From the NCBI GenBank assembly GCA_020348925.1, contig CP070758.1, positions 3,822,859-3,886,858 of the forward strand: a stretch of 64,000 nucleotides of DNA. Direction: 5' to 3'. The notes beneath the pieces were generated by a model. That model searched no databases. It had not been told where the DNA came from and saw only the letters and a program-made list of their open reading frames with translations. Shown piece by piece: positions 8,134 to 18,075 of the stretch. The position numbers were made by a program, and so were the translations under genes. Each line of letters starts with the position of its first letter. Position 1 is the first letter of the stretch. This DNA comes from Gemmatimonadota bacterium (GTDB lineage: Bacteria > JBHIER01 > G020348925).

Positions 8134-11100
8134 TCATGCGTCCCCTCTAAAAAGAAGGTTGACTTCGGCAACAAGATCTTTAACATCGAAAGGCTTGGAA
8201 AGATACGGCATATTACAATCTTCAATGAAACGGATGGTGTCGGAGTTTCCCACATCACCTGTCAAAAAGAGAAATTTTTCCGCCAAGCGTGGTTTGCATT
8301 CTTGGCAAAAGTGATAGATCGTTACCCCGTCCTTGCCTGGCATTTTCAGGTCGGAAACTATGGCATCGTAATTGTCCTCCTTTATCTTACGGAGAGCAGA
8401 TTCTCCATCATAGGCCATCTCCACGGTGTGTCCTTCCCCTTCCAGGGCCTCTTTGACTAAATCCACCACCAGTGCTTCATCGTCAATGATCAAAATTTTC
8501 TTGTTTTCGAGTTTTGTTGTGTATTCGATGCGAATTGGGAGACTCTGATTTTCCGCATTCCCCGGCATCTGCACGGGTAAGGTAACGGTGAATTTTGCCC
8601 CTCGATCTTTCTCATTCGCAGCCGTGATCACTCCGCCATGCTCCTTGATAATTCCGTAGGAAATTGAGAGTCCCAAGCCGGTTCCCTTTCCTACTGGTTT
8701 CGTAGTAAAAAAGGGATCGAACACTTTGGAAAGATGTTCTTCGGCAATACCAGGGCCGTCGTCTTGGAAGGAAATTTGAGACATATTCGATTCCTTCAGC
8801 CACTGTGTGGTGACTTTCAAGCGTCCCTTCCCATGAGCCTCGAGCATCGCCTGCTCAGCATTAATAAAAAGATTCATAAAGACTTGTTGAAGCTGATGTT
8901 CATCACCAAATATTGGAGGGCACTTGGGATCGAATTCCCGGATAACCTCGATGTTATTCACCCGCATCTCATACGCTCTGAGTTCCAAGGTCTGATCAAC
9001 AACCTTGTTGATCTGGAGGATTCTCTTCGTCGGTTTGCTTTGGCGGGCGAAGGTCAGCAAATTCTGAACGATTTTGCGAGCCCGCTCCGCCTCTTGACAA
9101 ATGGTCTGCAGCGATTGCTTCGACTTTCCCGGGAGGTCAGGCGACATAAGAAGCAGTTGCGCATACCCCAGAACTCCTGTGAGTGGATTGTTGAGTTCAT
9201 GCGCCACGCCTGATATTAATAATCCCAAGGCGGACATCTTTTCAGACTGAAGAAGTTGAGATCTCAGTTTTTCCTGCTCCGTGATGTCCATTGCTATTTC
9301 CAAAACGACCCGATCTCCTTTTTCATTCATAATCGGCATGGCAAAGGTTTCCAGAGTCAAACCATCTGCCGTAGTACTGGTGTACATGTACGGATCAGAC
9401 TGCTGTTCTCTTAAAAAGTAATTCACAGCACAGAAACAATTCTTGCAGGGCTTTTGACCGAGTCGAAAAACCTTATAGCATTTCGAGCCGATTCGTTCCC
9501 CAACCGCCTCAACGGATTTCCTGTTTTGGTAAATGATGTTGTACGTCTGATCCTCCATCACAACTTGCGCGTGCATGTTATCCAAGATAATTCGAAGCTT
9601 GTCCCTTTCAATCCTTAGAGATTCCTCCATGCGCTTACGGTCAGCAATTTCCTGCTCCGCCTGCTCATAGAGTTGTGCGTTTTCAATGGCAACCGCTATT
9701 TGATCGGCAAGGGTCTGCAAGGTAAAGACATCATCCTCGGAAAAAGCGTTGATCTCAGCACTCTGTGCATCCAGCACACCAATGATCGTTCCCTTCGACA
9801 CAATAGGTACGGCCATTTCGGATTGTGTCTCCATGTCCTTCAGCGACGCGCGATATCGAGATTCCTTGCTCACGTCGGGTACGATGAGAGGTTCGCCATG
9901 TTTCGCCACCCACCCTGTGATACCCTCGGACCCGGCTTGCAGTCGAACCTGGTTTTCAAACGGCTGCAGAGGTGGCAATGTGGTTGCCCTGAGAACCAGT
10001 GTCTCATCCTCCAGTAGAAGAAGGATCACGTTGTAATAGTGAAACGCGTCGCCGATTAATCGAACCGCCTGATGCAGCAACTCATCAAGTTCCAGAATCG
10101 CCGTGGTTTTCTGACCGACAGAGGCAATGAGTGCCAGACGAGCTGCTCTCTTCCTGATAGCTTCCTCGGCCTTCTTTCGCTCGGTGATGTCACGCAGAAT
10201 GCCTTGGGTGGCAATACCTCCTTTGTACTGGATATAGGAAACTGCGGGTTCCACCTCGATCTCCTCGCCCTCCTTGGAAAGAGCCGTAAACTCGTAGCGC
10301 GAAGAGACGATCTGCCCCCTCTCCACTTTCTCAACCCGCTCCTGAATCAAACTCCGACTCTTCGGCGCAACCAATTTCATGAAATTAAAGTCAGGAGCGT
10401 TGGTTTCTTCCTGCGTATAGCCAAACAGCTCTTCAAATTTTTTATTGATTATTTCAAATTTCCCATCGTGCAACAGGTAGATGGCATCTTGAGAGTTGTT
10501 GATGAGACTTCTGTACTTCTCTTCGCTTTCCCGGAGCGCCTTCTCGGCCTCTTTCCGATCGGAAACATCTCGAATAACTGTCACGACTTGCGACACCTGT
10601 CCATTCTCAAAAACAGGAATTTTTCGTGTTTCTGTGATGAATTCCCTCCGGGTGACCCGCGTGGTTTCCTCTGTAATAAGCATCTTCCCAGTATGAAAAA
10701 CTTCCCGATATTCATCGCCCACTTTTTCCGACAGAAAGGGATAAATTTCAAAAACAGATCGGCCAATGATGTCTGTTTCTATGCCCAGTTCTTTATTCCA
10801 ATGTTTCAGCGCCCTGTTACATAAGAGAAATCGTAAGTTGCGATCAAGGACGTGAATGGCATCCCCCATTGAATCGATTGTCGATCGATATTGTAATTCT
10901 GAGGTTCTCTGGGCTTCCTCCGCTCGCTTTCGTTCGGTAATGTCGACAAATGCCGCCTGAATAGCCGGTTTCCCTTCATATTCAATCCGGCTGGCAAACA
11001 TCTCGACCCAGCAGATGTCCCCGTTCCGTCGGATCAGGCGGAATTCGTATCGCGAGGGAACAGGTTTCCCTTCCAATCGATCCTGAAAGCGCTGGAAGAA

Positions 11101-11676
11101 AACAGCCCGATCCTCGGGGTAGAGATGGGATTGTAATTGATCGGACGATAGGGAGGCCAAGTCCTCAACCGAATAGCCCAAAATGTCAGCCATTGCCGTG
11201 TTGGTAAAAACAATTCGAGGGGGTATGCCCTGGGCAATGACAAGCCCTTGGAGCGACTGCTCAACAATCGACCTGCTCGCATCCTCCACCCGTTTCCGCT
11301 CAATGGCATAGCGAATGGATCGCACCAGTATGCCGCCCTCAACCTGGCCCTTCACCAAATAGTCTTGAGCACCCTCTCTGACTGCCTTTACCGCCAAAGA
11401 TTCATCGTCTTGACCGGTTAAAATAATGATGGGTCGAAGTGGCACCTTCTCCCGTATCTTGGTGAACGTTTCAAATCCTCGGCTGTCGGGCAGCGTAAGA
11501 TCCAACAGAACGACGTCAATCTCTTTTTGTTCGAGGTACTCTATCCCCGCCGCAAGCCGATCAACACAATGCAGGCGAAATTGAACGCCCTTGACTTCAT
11601 GAAGGATCTCTTGAATCAGCCGCGCGTCGCCGGGATTATCCTCAATGAGTAGAAGGTATATTGGCTTCTCAGTCAT
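8134..11676 (-). CDS. Hybrid sensor histidine kinase (REC-PAS-PAS-PAS-GAF-PAS-HisKA-HATPase-REC)
   Basis: 1180 residues from the ATG at 11676, which has GAGGG upstream; the frame stays open 36 codons further, but that extension is not part of the receiver fold. Order: receiver with intact Asp (VVLLDLTLPDS) about 5-125; three PAS domains to about 510; a GAF domain about 515-665; a fourth PAS with CKNCFC cysteines; HisKA with His in AHELNNPLTG; HATPase with GTGLGLSI; and a C-terminal receiver (SDLKMPG). No membrane segment is seen, so it should be cytoplasmic. It lies 129 bp downstream of the receiver-GGDEF gene in a four-gene signalling operon. Its third PAS is a close relative of the fifth PAS of the kinase at 13157-16351. 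The ligand is unknown. Confidence 0.9.
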   Translation of the reverse strand: MTEKPIYLLLIEDNPGDARLIQEILHEVKGVQFRLHCVDRLAAGIEYLEQKEIDVVLLDLTLPDSRGFETFTKIREKVPLRPIIILTGQDDESLAVKAVREGAQDYLVKGQVEGGILVRSIRYAIERKRVEDASRSIVEQSLQGLVIAQGIPPRIVFTNTAMADILGYSVEDLASLSSDQLQSHLYPEDRAVFFQRFQDRLEGKPVPSRYEFRLIRRNGDICWVEMFASRIEYEGKPAIQAAFVDITERKRAEEAQRTSELQYRSTIDSMGDAIHVLDRNLRFLLCNRALKHWNKELGIETDIIGRSVFEIYPFLSEKVGDEYREVFHTGKMLITEETTRVTRREFITETRKIPVFENGQVSQVVTVIRDVSDRKEAEKALRESEEKYRSLINNSQDAIYLLHDGKFEIINKKFEELFGYTQEETNAPDFNFMKLVAPKSRSLIQERVEKVERGQIVSSRYEFTALSKEGEEIEVEPAVSYIQYKGGIATQGILRDITERKKAEEAIRKRAARLALIASVGQKTTAILELDELLHQAVRLIGDAFHYYNVILLLLEDETLVLRATTLPPLQPFENQVRLQAGSEGITGWVAKHGEPLIVPDVSKESRYRASLKDMETQSEMAVPIVSKGTIIGVLDAQSAEINAFSEDDVFTLQTLADQIAVAIENAQLYEQAEQEIADRKRMEESLRIERDKLRIILDNMHAQVVMEDQTYNIIYQNRKSVEAVGERIGSKCYKVFRLGQKPCKNCFCAVNYFLREQQSDPYMYTSTTADGLTLETFAMPIMNEKGDRVVLEIAMDITEQEKLRSQLLQSEKMSALGLLISGVAHELNNPLTGVLGYAQLLLMSPDLPGKSKQSLQTICQEAERARKIVQNLLTFARQSKPTKRILQINKVVDQTLELRAYEMRVNNIEVIREFDPKCPPIFGDEHQLQQVFMNLFINAEQAMLEAHGKGRLKVTTQWLKESNMSQISFQDDGPGIAEEHLSKVFDPFFTTKPVGKGTGLGLSISYGIIKEHGGVITAANEKDRGAKFTVTLPVQMPGNAENQSLPIRIEYTTKLENKKILIIDDEALVVDLVKEALEGEGHTVEMAYDGESALRKIKEDNYDAIVSDLKMPGKDGVTIYHFCQECKPRLAEKFLFLTGDVGNSDTIRFIEDCNMPYLSKPFDVKDLVAEVNLLFRGDA

Positions 11677-11805
11677 GTTTCCCTCAACCCGTGCGCGATC
11701 GCAGAACCTCTCCCGCACTGAAACAGGCATCGCAACGATGGGATACAACAGCACCGTCCGGGGGAAAAACTTCAGTTGAGACACGAGGCATAATTTTGTT
11801 CTCCG

Positions 11806-12708
11806 TCACATGTACATCTGATAACCGTTACGTCCTGTATCCTTCGCCTGATACATGGCAATGTCCGCATGCTTCATAAGTCTATCGGCGTCCGGTCCTT
11901 GTTCGGGGTACACCGCAATACCGATACAGGCAGTAATCGTGAGTTCGTGTCCATCAATGGCAAAGGACTTTTGAAAAATCTCCAAAATTCTATGAGCGAC
12001 CCGATCAACATCCTCAATACCTGATATCTCCGGTAAAAGAAGAAGACATTCATTTCCTCCCATTCTGGCAATAGTATCCTCCTGGCGCAACAGATGGGTC
12101 AATTGCACTCCGACGACTTTCAGGAGTGGGGCCTCTCGACTATGTCCCAAGGAATCATTCACATCTTTAAATCGATCCAAATCGATCAGCATAACCGTCA
12201 ATTTCTGCTCGTTACGGTGCGCGTGGGCCAGCGCCAGATTGAGACGATCGTTGAAGAGCACTCTGTTGGGGAGACTGGTGAGGGGGTCAAAGTACGCCAA
12301 TTTTCTGATCGTCTCTTCCATCTTCTTCCATTCAATCGCATACCGTATCGAGCGTACGACTTCATTCGAATCGACCTGTCCCTTCACCAGATAATCCTGT
12401 GCTCCCTGGTGCACAGCTGTCACTGCGATTGTCTCATCGTTGAGTCCGCTCAACACGACGACCGGCATTTCAGGGGCGTGGGTGCGGATCTTGGCAAAGG
12501 TGTCGAGCCCTTGGCTGTCAGGGAGTAAGAGACCCAAGAGAACAAGATCAAAATCTTCACCGGTAAGACACTCCCGGGCCCTCGGAATTCTGTCAGTACA
12601 CTCCAGATCAAAGACTGTACCTTTTGCCTCAGTCAATATTTCTTCGATGAGACGCGTATCGCCCGGATTGTCCTCAACCAGAAGAACTTTGATAGATGCA
12701 CCACTCAT
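11806..12708 (-). CDS. Receiver-GGDEF protein, degenerate in both domains
   Basis: 300 residues from the ATG at 12708, which overlaps the preceding stop as ATGA; a longer frame reaches 12813 but is unlikely. The N-terminal receiver (about 5-125) is closely related to the one at the N-terminus of the next gene's product, but the phosphoacceptor Asp is Gly: [11 protein letters not shown] against LLDLTLPDS, a GGT codon in place of GAT. The GGDEF domain (about 135-295) has normal flanking motifs ([32 protein letters not shown]), but the signature reads GGNEC. GGDEF enzymes need the third-position acidic residue for metal binding, so cyclase activity is doubtful. It may act as a scaffold or c-di-GMP/GTP-responsive partner; this is inference. 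Confidence 0.88.
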   Translation of the reverse strand: MSGASIKVLLVEDNPGDTRLIEEILTEAKGTVFDLECTDRIPRARECLTGEDFDLVLLGLLLPDSQGLDTFAKIRTHAPEMPVVVLSGLNDETIAVTAVHQGAQDYLVKGQVDSNEVVRSIRYAIEWKKMEETIRKLAYFDPLTSLPNRVLFNDRLNLALAHAHRNEQKLTVMLIDLDRFKDVNDSLGHSREAPLLKVVGVQLTHLLRQEDTIARMGGNECLLLLPEISGIEDVDRVAHRILEIFQKSFAIDGHELTITACIGIAVYPEQGPDADRLMKHADIAMYQAKDTGRNGYQMYM

Positions 12709-13160
12709 TGCTTCCCATCCGGCGGCAGCTTCACAATGGTTACCCAAAAATCTTCGATAGATTTCACAACGGTGATAAATTTTTCCAGATCGACTGGTTT
12801 GGTGACATAACAATTTGCATAGAGGTCGTATGCCTTCGCAATATCTTCTTCAGCTTGTGATGTCGTCAGAACGACAACCGGGATTCGGCGCAGGTGTGTG
12901 TCCTCTTTAATTTCAGCAAGCACTTCCCGACCGTCTTTCTTTGGGAGATTCAGATCAAGCAAAATAAGATCAGGCCGAGGAGAATTACTGTATTCGCCAT
13001 CTCTGCCTAGGAAACGCATAGCCTCAACACCATCACTCGCCACATGCAGATTGTTGCTAACTTTATTTTCCTTGAGAGCTTCCAGGGTCAAACGCACATC
13101 TCCCGGATTGTCCTCAACCAACAAAATTTCGATAGGTTTACCGATTCTCTGACTTGTCAT
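12705..13160 (-). CDS. Single-domain response regulator (Rcp1-like)
   Basis: 151 residues forming one receiver domain: acidic pocket EDNPGD, phosphoacceptor Asp in LILLDLNLP, Thr in VLTTS and Lys in TKPVD. The insert around [18 protein letters not shown] is typical of the Rcp1 group that pairs with phytochrome-type PAS kinases. It overlaps both neighbours by ATGA: the kinase at 13157-16351 upstream and the receiver-GGDEF gene downstream. It is therefore the likely phosphate acceptor of that kinase. It has no output domain, so it probably acts as a phosphorelay shuttle or by protein contact. Confidence 0.92.
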   Translation of the reverse strand: MTSQRIGKPIEILLVEDNPGDVRLTLEALKENKVSNNLHVASDGVEAMRFLGRDGEYSNSPRPDLILLDLNLPKKDGREVLAEIKEDTHLRRIPVVVLTTSQAEEDIAKAYDLYANCYVTKPVDLEKFITVVKSIEDFWVTIVKLPPDGKQ

Positions 13161-16100
13161 AATGACGTCTCTCCTTGCATTGGAATTGTGAAATAAAAAA
13201 TGGACCCTTGCTCAGGTTGCGATCCAGCCCAGATTCGTCCTCCGTGACGTTCGACGATCTTTTTGCAAATGGCCAATCCGGCACCGGTACCCGGGTACTC
13301 ATCCTTCGTGTGCAGACGCTGAAAAATGCGAAAGATCCTTTCCGTATATTGCGAATCGATGCCAATACCATTATCAGCTACGGAAAACCGCCACTCTCCA
13401 TTGTCCCGCACCACACCAACGTGTATCTCAGGATTCATGGCACTGCGAAACTTGATGGCATTGCCTATTAAATTTTGGAACACCTGTACGAGTTGCGTTC
13501 CGTCAGCGACAACTGCTGGCAAGGCATCATGAGTTACTCTGGCCTGACTCTCCTCGATGGCCACCTTCAGATTCACGAGGACTTGCTTGAGCACGTCCTC
13601 ACACTTCGTCGGCTTAAAGGGCTTCCCTCGCGTTCCCACACGCGAAAAAGCCAGCAAATCATTGATAAGATTTTGCATGCGAACGGCCCCGTCGACCGCA
13701 AACCCGATGAATTCAGTTGCATCTGAATCGAGACGGTCTGAGTACCGCCGTTTGAGAAGCTGCATATAACTGGCGATCATACGCAGGGGTTCTTGAAGAT
13801 CATGAGAAGCAATGTAGGCAAAATGTTCGAGCTCCTGATTGCTCCGTTCCAACTCAGTTGCATATTCCCGCAAGGCTTTCTCCGCTCGCACCCGTTCAGT
13901 GATATCGCGAAGAACACCCTGGGTGGCTATACCACCTTTATATTGTATGTAGGACACCGAGGTTTCAACGACGACCTCTGTGCCGTCTCGGGACACGGCC
14001 GTAAACTCATATTGGGGCGGAACGGTCTCACCCCGCTTCACTTTTTCAATGCGCTCCTCAATAACGGGCACACTTTTCGGCGACACCAGATTCATGAAAT
14101 TAAATTCAGGGGCATTGGTTTCTTCTTGATTGTATCCGAAGAGCTCTTCAAAACGTTTATTGATGATCTCGAACTTTCCATTGAACAACAGATAAATAGC
14201 ATCACGGGACTGATCGATGAGGTTCCTGTATTTCTCCTCCGACTCCCGCAACGCTTCCTCCGACTGTTTACGACCCGTTATATCACGATAGATACCGTAG
14301 AGAGCCACCTGCTCCTCCCCCACATTGATCGGTGAAGCAAGCACCGATACATTGATCAACATACCATCTTTGCGGCGTCGCAGGCTCTCAATTGCAACGT
14401 TTTGACCATGCGTCACTTTATCGGTAATTGAAACCGCCTCGTCCCGGAGATTCTCGGGAGCAATAAGATCATCAATCGAGCGTCCGATTGCCTCCTCGCG
14501 CTCGTATCCGAAGAGCCTGACGAATTCACTATTCAACCGCATAATTCTGCCGTTGTTATCAGCCATCACGATAGCCTCTTGGGCACTCTCGAACAGCTGC
14601 TCGAGATATGCCTTCTCAAGGCGCAATCCTTCTTCCTTCTGCTTAAATTGAATGGCCAATGCAATCTGATCCGAGACGAATTCGAGAATCTCCAAATGCT
14701 TTTCAGTATACCGTGAAACATCTCTGTAACTTTGTACACCCACAGCACCGACAACATCCTGTCCCACCCGGAGAGGAACACCAACCCAAACTTTCGCAGG
14801 CGCTCCGACTTCTTCAACCTCACCCGTGTGCTTCAACTTCCTGATGTCCTCCTCTGTCAACAGAAGTGATGCGTCCTGACTTATGACATACGATATCAGT
14901 GATTTCCCGGCCGGGAATGAAGTGTAACTGTCCTTTTCATTGATGAAATAAGGAAGTGAAATAACGTCATTGTCTCTGTCATACAGGGCTATGAAGAAAT
15001 TCGTTGTGTCCAAAACAGTGCCGAGAACATGATGAATCGACTTGTACAACTTTGTGAGATCTTCGGTGGTATTGGCTGCATTTGAGATTTGATACAGAAC
15101 ACGTTGTATTTTCTCGGTTCGGACTCTGTCTGTGATATCACGGTAGATCCCATAGACACCCACCTGATCTTTGCCAACAATAATCGGCGAAGCCAAAATT
15201 GAAACATTGAACAGTCGACCATCTTTTCGTCGACGCAAGGTCTCTGCGGCAACTTTCTCTCCGCTCGATACAGTGGCCGTAATAGACTCGGCCTCTTCCA
15301 GGAGCTCACCCGGGGCGACGAGCTCGTCCAAAGATTGCCCAAGGGTCTCTTCGCGGGTGTAGCCAAACAGTCTGCGAAACTCACTATTGATGCGCTGAAC
15401 ATTCCCCTCCATATCAGCCATGACAATTGCCTCTTGAGCACTTTCGAAGAGTTGTTCAAGATACGCCTTTTCGATTCGCAGCGCTTCCTCTGCCTGCGTG
15501 CGTTCCGTTATATCCTCAACCGTTCCTTCGTAGTATAGGACATTTCCAGATTCATCACGGGCGCATCGGACACTCTCTCGAACAAAAATGGTTGTGCCAT
15601 CACTCCTTGTCCAGGAGGCTTCAAGGCCTGTGACCTGTCCCTCCCGTTCAACACGCTGCTTGAACGTAGAACGACAATAATTGGGCTCAAATCCGGTTTC
15701 TTCTAAATTTCGATTCTTGAGTTCTTCAAAGGAAGAATAACCCAACATTCGGACCAGTGCGGGATTCGCCATGAAGATCTCCCCTTCTGGAGAGGTTCGA
15801 TACAGACCTATCATTGAATTCTCAAAGAGGCTTCGAAATTGTTCTTCGGCATTTCGCAGGGCTGCTTCAGTCGTTTTGCGGTGGGTCACATCACGTGCAA
15901 CTCCCTGAACAGCATAGGGAATTCCATCTCTGAATAACACCGATGACTCCGCTTCAACCCAAACGAAACTCCCGTCCTTTTTCCGAAGTTGATATTCCGT
16001 TGGCTTGCGCTCAACGCCTGTCTGCTTGATCTCTTCGAGGGCTTTGTGAGCCTTCTCCAATTGATCGCCATCAAGAAGGGACGAAAAATCGAGGACAAGA

Positions 16101-16351
16101 ATATCCTCTCTATTATAACCAAGCAAATCCAGGGCTGTTTGATTTGCGTCCAGGAACCGACCTTCAAAATCATGGACATACACACAGTAAAGAGAACGGT
16201 CGAATAAAGCCTGATATCGATCCTCGGAGAGGTGGCGTGTCCTCAAAGCCTGATCTGTTTTATCTTTCACGTTCTCCGGTTCAACACCGTTCCGATCTCC
16301 CTCTCGCGGCTCTTGTTTCCGCTGATCTTCCTCCGTATGGCCATCTTTCAT
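13157..16351 (-). CDS. Multi-PAS/GAF sensor histidine kinase (Cph1-type transmitter)
   Basis: 1064 residues without an evident membrane segment. Domain order: a charged N-terminal 40 residues, PAS1 (45-160), PAS2 (165-285), PAS3 (290-410), GAF (415-570), PAS4 (580-695), PAS5 (700-820), HisKA with [12 protein letters not shown] (about 830-900), HATPase with [12 protein letters not shown]. The HisKA subtype (HDLQEPLR) is the one of bacteriophytochromes and their relatives. PAS3 and PAS4 are near-copies (both begin with [20 protein letters not shown]), and PAS5 matches a PAS in the hybrid kinase downstream, so the array grew by duplication. It leads the operon; the palindromic element at 16534-16550 lies 183 bp upstream. 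Confidence 0.92.
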   Translation of the reverse strand: MKDGHTEEDQRKQEPREGDRNGVEPENVKDKTDQALRTRHLSEDRYQALFDRSLYCVYVHDFEGRFLDANQTALDLLGYNREDILVLDFSSLLDGDQLEKAHKALEEIKQTGVERKPTEYQLRKKDGSFVWVEAESSVLFRDGIPYAVQGVARDVTHRKTTEAALRNAEEQFRSLFENSMIGLYRTSPEGEIFMANPALVRMLGYSSFEELKNRNLEETGFEPNYCRSTFKQRVEREGQVTGLEASWTRSDGTTIFVRESVRCARDESGNVLYYEGTVEDITERTQAEEALRIEKAYLEQLFESAQEAIVMADMEGNVQRINSEFRRLFGYTREETLGQSLDELVAPGELLEEAESITATVSSGEKVAAETLRRRKDGRLFNVSILASPIIVGKDQVGVYGIYRDITDRVRTEKIQRVLYQISNAANTTEDLTKLYKSIHHVLGTVLDTTNFFIALYDRDNDVISLPYFINEKDSYTSFPAGKSLISYVISQDASLLLTEEDIRKLKHTGEVEEVGAPAKVWVGVPLRVGQDVVGAVGVQSYRDVSRYTEKHLEILEFVSDQIALAIQFKQKEEGLRLEKAYLEQLFESAQEAIVMADNNGRIMRLNSEFVRLFGYEREEAIGRSIDDLIAPENLRDEAVSITDKVTHGQNVAIESLRRRKDGMLINVSVLASPINVGEEQVALYGIYRDITGRKQSEEALRESEEKYRNLIDQSRDAIYLLFNGKFEIINKRFEELFGYNQEETNAPEFNFMNLVSPKSVPVIEERIEKVKRGETVPPQYEFTAVSRDGTEVVVETSVSYIQYKGGIATQGVLRDITERVRAEKALREYATELERSNQELEHFAYIASHDLQEPLRMIASYMQLLKRRYSDRLDSDATEFIGFAVDGAVRMQNLINDLLAFSRVGTRGKPFKPTKCEDVLKQVLVNLKVAIEESQARVTHDALPAVVADGTQLVQVFQNLIGNAIKFRSAMNPEIHVGVVRDNGEWRFSVADNGIGIDSQYTERIFRIFQRLHTKDEYPGTGAGLAICKKIVERHGGRIWAGSQPEQGSIFYFTIPMQGETSL

Positions 16352-16827
16352 TGTGCGCCTCTCCTCAAACAGGCATTCCGCAAAAACATAAAATCAATCT
16401 TTGTGATCATACAGAATGTCTCTTGATCCCGTTAAATTGTATCACACAACATACTGAGTATCACCTCATGAAAACCATGGGATAGGATTGGCATAACGTT
16501 TTTTTACTCGAAACATGCTCACCTTTCAAAGATACATTATACATCAATGTCGAAACCCTTCGAAAAACAAACAGTCATTCCGCAATTTTCATGCCAGGCA
16601 TGGACTGCAATCGGTACGGCCCCGGAGAATAATCAGCAAAACATTGAAAAACAATAGGATATAATATATTGACTTGGCACTATTTGACGATTCAGGAGAA
16701 CAGTGATGAGACGGAGGAGGTTCTTATTGCAGAGGGTTTGGGTGTTCTCACCCACAAATTGCCACTTGAAGATTATTCAGGGGATCGCAGAGATCGGTGT
16801 CGGAGAAAGATTTCACAGGGCACTCTG
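16352..16827. other. Intergenic/promoter region of the signalling operon
   Basis: 476 bp without a supported gene. It contains the palindromic element at 16534-16550 with a TATAAT hexamer inside it on the minus strand (GTATAATG), so promoter and putative operator may coincide. Nothing else recognisable was found. Confidence 0.5.
16534..16550 (-). promoter_or_regulatory. Candidate operator (copy B) upstream of the histidine kinase operon
   Basis: Identical at 16 of 17 positions to the element before merR at 7803-7819, with ACATT/AATGT arms intact; the single difference is in the spacer and creates a TATAAT on the minus strand. Bases flanking the outer side (CGACA versus TGACA) are also similar. 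This suggests that one regulator controls both transcription units. Confidence 0.5.
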
Positions 16828-17022
16828 TCAACCGATGCTCCGCAACCACCGGACCAGGAAGAGCACAACAGCAAAAACAATGAACAGCCACAGAATGTAA
16901 TGACTTTTTATCGGCTCCTTCCGCCGGTATTTTCGGAAGTTAAACCGCTTTTCCCCAGACTCTTCCTCAGAACTTTTTCGAATCGAAAAACGGCGAGGTC
17001 GGTGGTATCTTTTCATGCTCAT
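16828..17022 (-). CDS. Small basic single-pass membrane protein
   Basis: 64 residues. The first ~38 residues are strongly basic (MSMKRYHRPRRF...), followed by one hydrophobic helix (YILWLFIVFAVVLFLV) and a short positively charged tail, so the C-terminus is just outside one membrane span. It starts 16 bp after the stop of the dipeptide epimerase gene and is the last gene of that unit. No family is recognised. Composition and position argue that it is real. Confidence 0.55.
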   Translation of the reverse strand: MSMKRYHRPRRFSIRKSSEEESGEKRFNFRKYRRKEPIKSHYILWLFIVFAVVLFLVRWLRSIG

Positions 17023-17037
17023 GGTTTCCTCGAAAAA

Positions 17038-18075
17038 TCACACGATCTGTTCGTGTGACATTTCTTCTCTCCGCACGACTCCGAATCCTGGTCTCTCCGG
17101 TAAGATGAGTTGCCCCTCGTCCAGAAGGACTCCTGTGAAGGGATCATTCGTTGTGAGCAGATTCCCGTCGAGATCGGCATAATCAACTGAGGGAGAAAGA
17201 TGCGCAGCGGCGGTGATGGCTACGGAACTCTCCACCCGACATCCCAACATGATCATCATGTCGAGAGCCCGGGCTACATGAATCATTCGCAGGGCCTCAC
17301 GCACCCCCCCACACTTCATCAGCTTGATATTAATACCATCAATTCGGCCGACCAATTTCGGAATATCCTTTGCAATCCGGACGGGTTCGTCAGCAAAAAG
17401 GGGGAGATGGGTCCTCTTTTTCACAAATTCAAAACCTTCAAGATCATCGACCGGAACAGGCTGTTCGATAAACTCGACATCAAACGCTTCAAACCTGTTT
17501 ATTTTTTCGACAGCCTCTTGCGGTGTCCAAGCCCCGTTGGCATCGACGCGAAGAACGGCTTGACTCTCCTCGCGAACCGCTTTCAGTATTTCAAAATCGT
17601 AATCCGTACCCAGTTTGACTTTCAAAACAGGGAAATCACGGACCTCTCTCACCTTCTGTCGGATGTGTTCAATCGTATCAATTCCTATGGTGAAAGAGGT
17701 TCGGCAGGCCTTCTCCTTGTCCAATCCGAAAAGTTGAAAGGCGGGGATACCCAGAAGCTTTCCCACAAGATCGTGCAAGGCCATATCAACGGCGGTCGCG
17801 GCGGCACGACTGTACGGCGAGATTTGTCCGAGACGATCCAAAATCGCCTCGATCTGGAAAGGATCGTCGCCCAAAACGGCAGCTGCTTTCGAAAGAAATT
17901 GGACGACGCTCTTCTGATCTTCCCCAAAGTATCCGGACGGAGCCGCCTCTCCGTATCCGACAACGCCCTCGTGAATTATTTCAATGAAAATATTGTGATA
18001 CGCGTTGTGGGCTTCGCGCGAAATTCGAAAAACATGTCGCGTTCTCAAATCGAGGGGCTCATATTTCAGTCGCAC
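17038..18075 (-). CDS. Dipeptide epimerase (enolase superfamily, L-Ala-D/L-Glu epimerase type)
   Basis: 345 residues. I place the start at GTG 18075, since GGAGG lies seven bases upstream and the protein then begins with the normal family N-terminus (VRLKYEPLDL); an upstream start would add 17 unrelated residues. The muconate-lactonizing-type barrel has KVKLG (catalytic Lys pair), metal ligands in RVDANGAW, EFIEQP and FADEP, and a second Lys in IKLMKCGG. The late DLDG motif is the DxD that binds the amino group of dipeptides, favouring a dipeptide substrate. It would epimerise L-Ala-D-Glu released from murein. In related gene pairs with DUF1611, the enolase-family partner has been reported to act on N-acetyl-glutamate, an alternative worth noting. 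It overlaps the DUF1611 stop by 10 bp. Confidence 0.85.
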   Translation of the reverse strand: MRLKYEPLDLRTRHVFRISREAHNAYHNIFIEIIHEGVVGYGEAAPSGYFGEDQKSVVQFLSKAAAVLGDDPFQIEAILDRLGQISPYSRAAATAVDMALHDLVGKLLGIPAFQLFGLDKEKACRTSFTIGIDTIEHIRQKVREVRDFPVLKVKLGTDYDFEILKAVREESQAVLRVDANGAWTPQEAVEKINRFEAFDVEFIEQPVPVDDLEGFEFVKKRTHLPLFADEPVRIAKDIPKLVGRIDGINIKLMKCGGVREALRMIHVARALDMMIMLGCRVESSVAITAAAHLSPSVDYADLDGNLLTTNDPFTGVLLDEGQLILPERPGFGVVRREEMSHEQIV

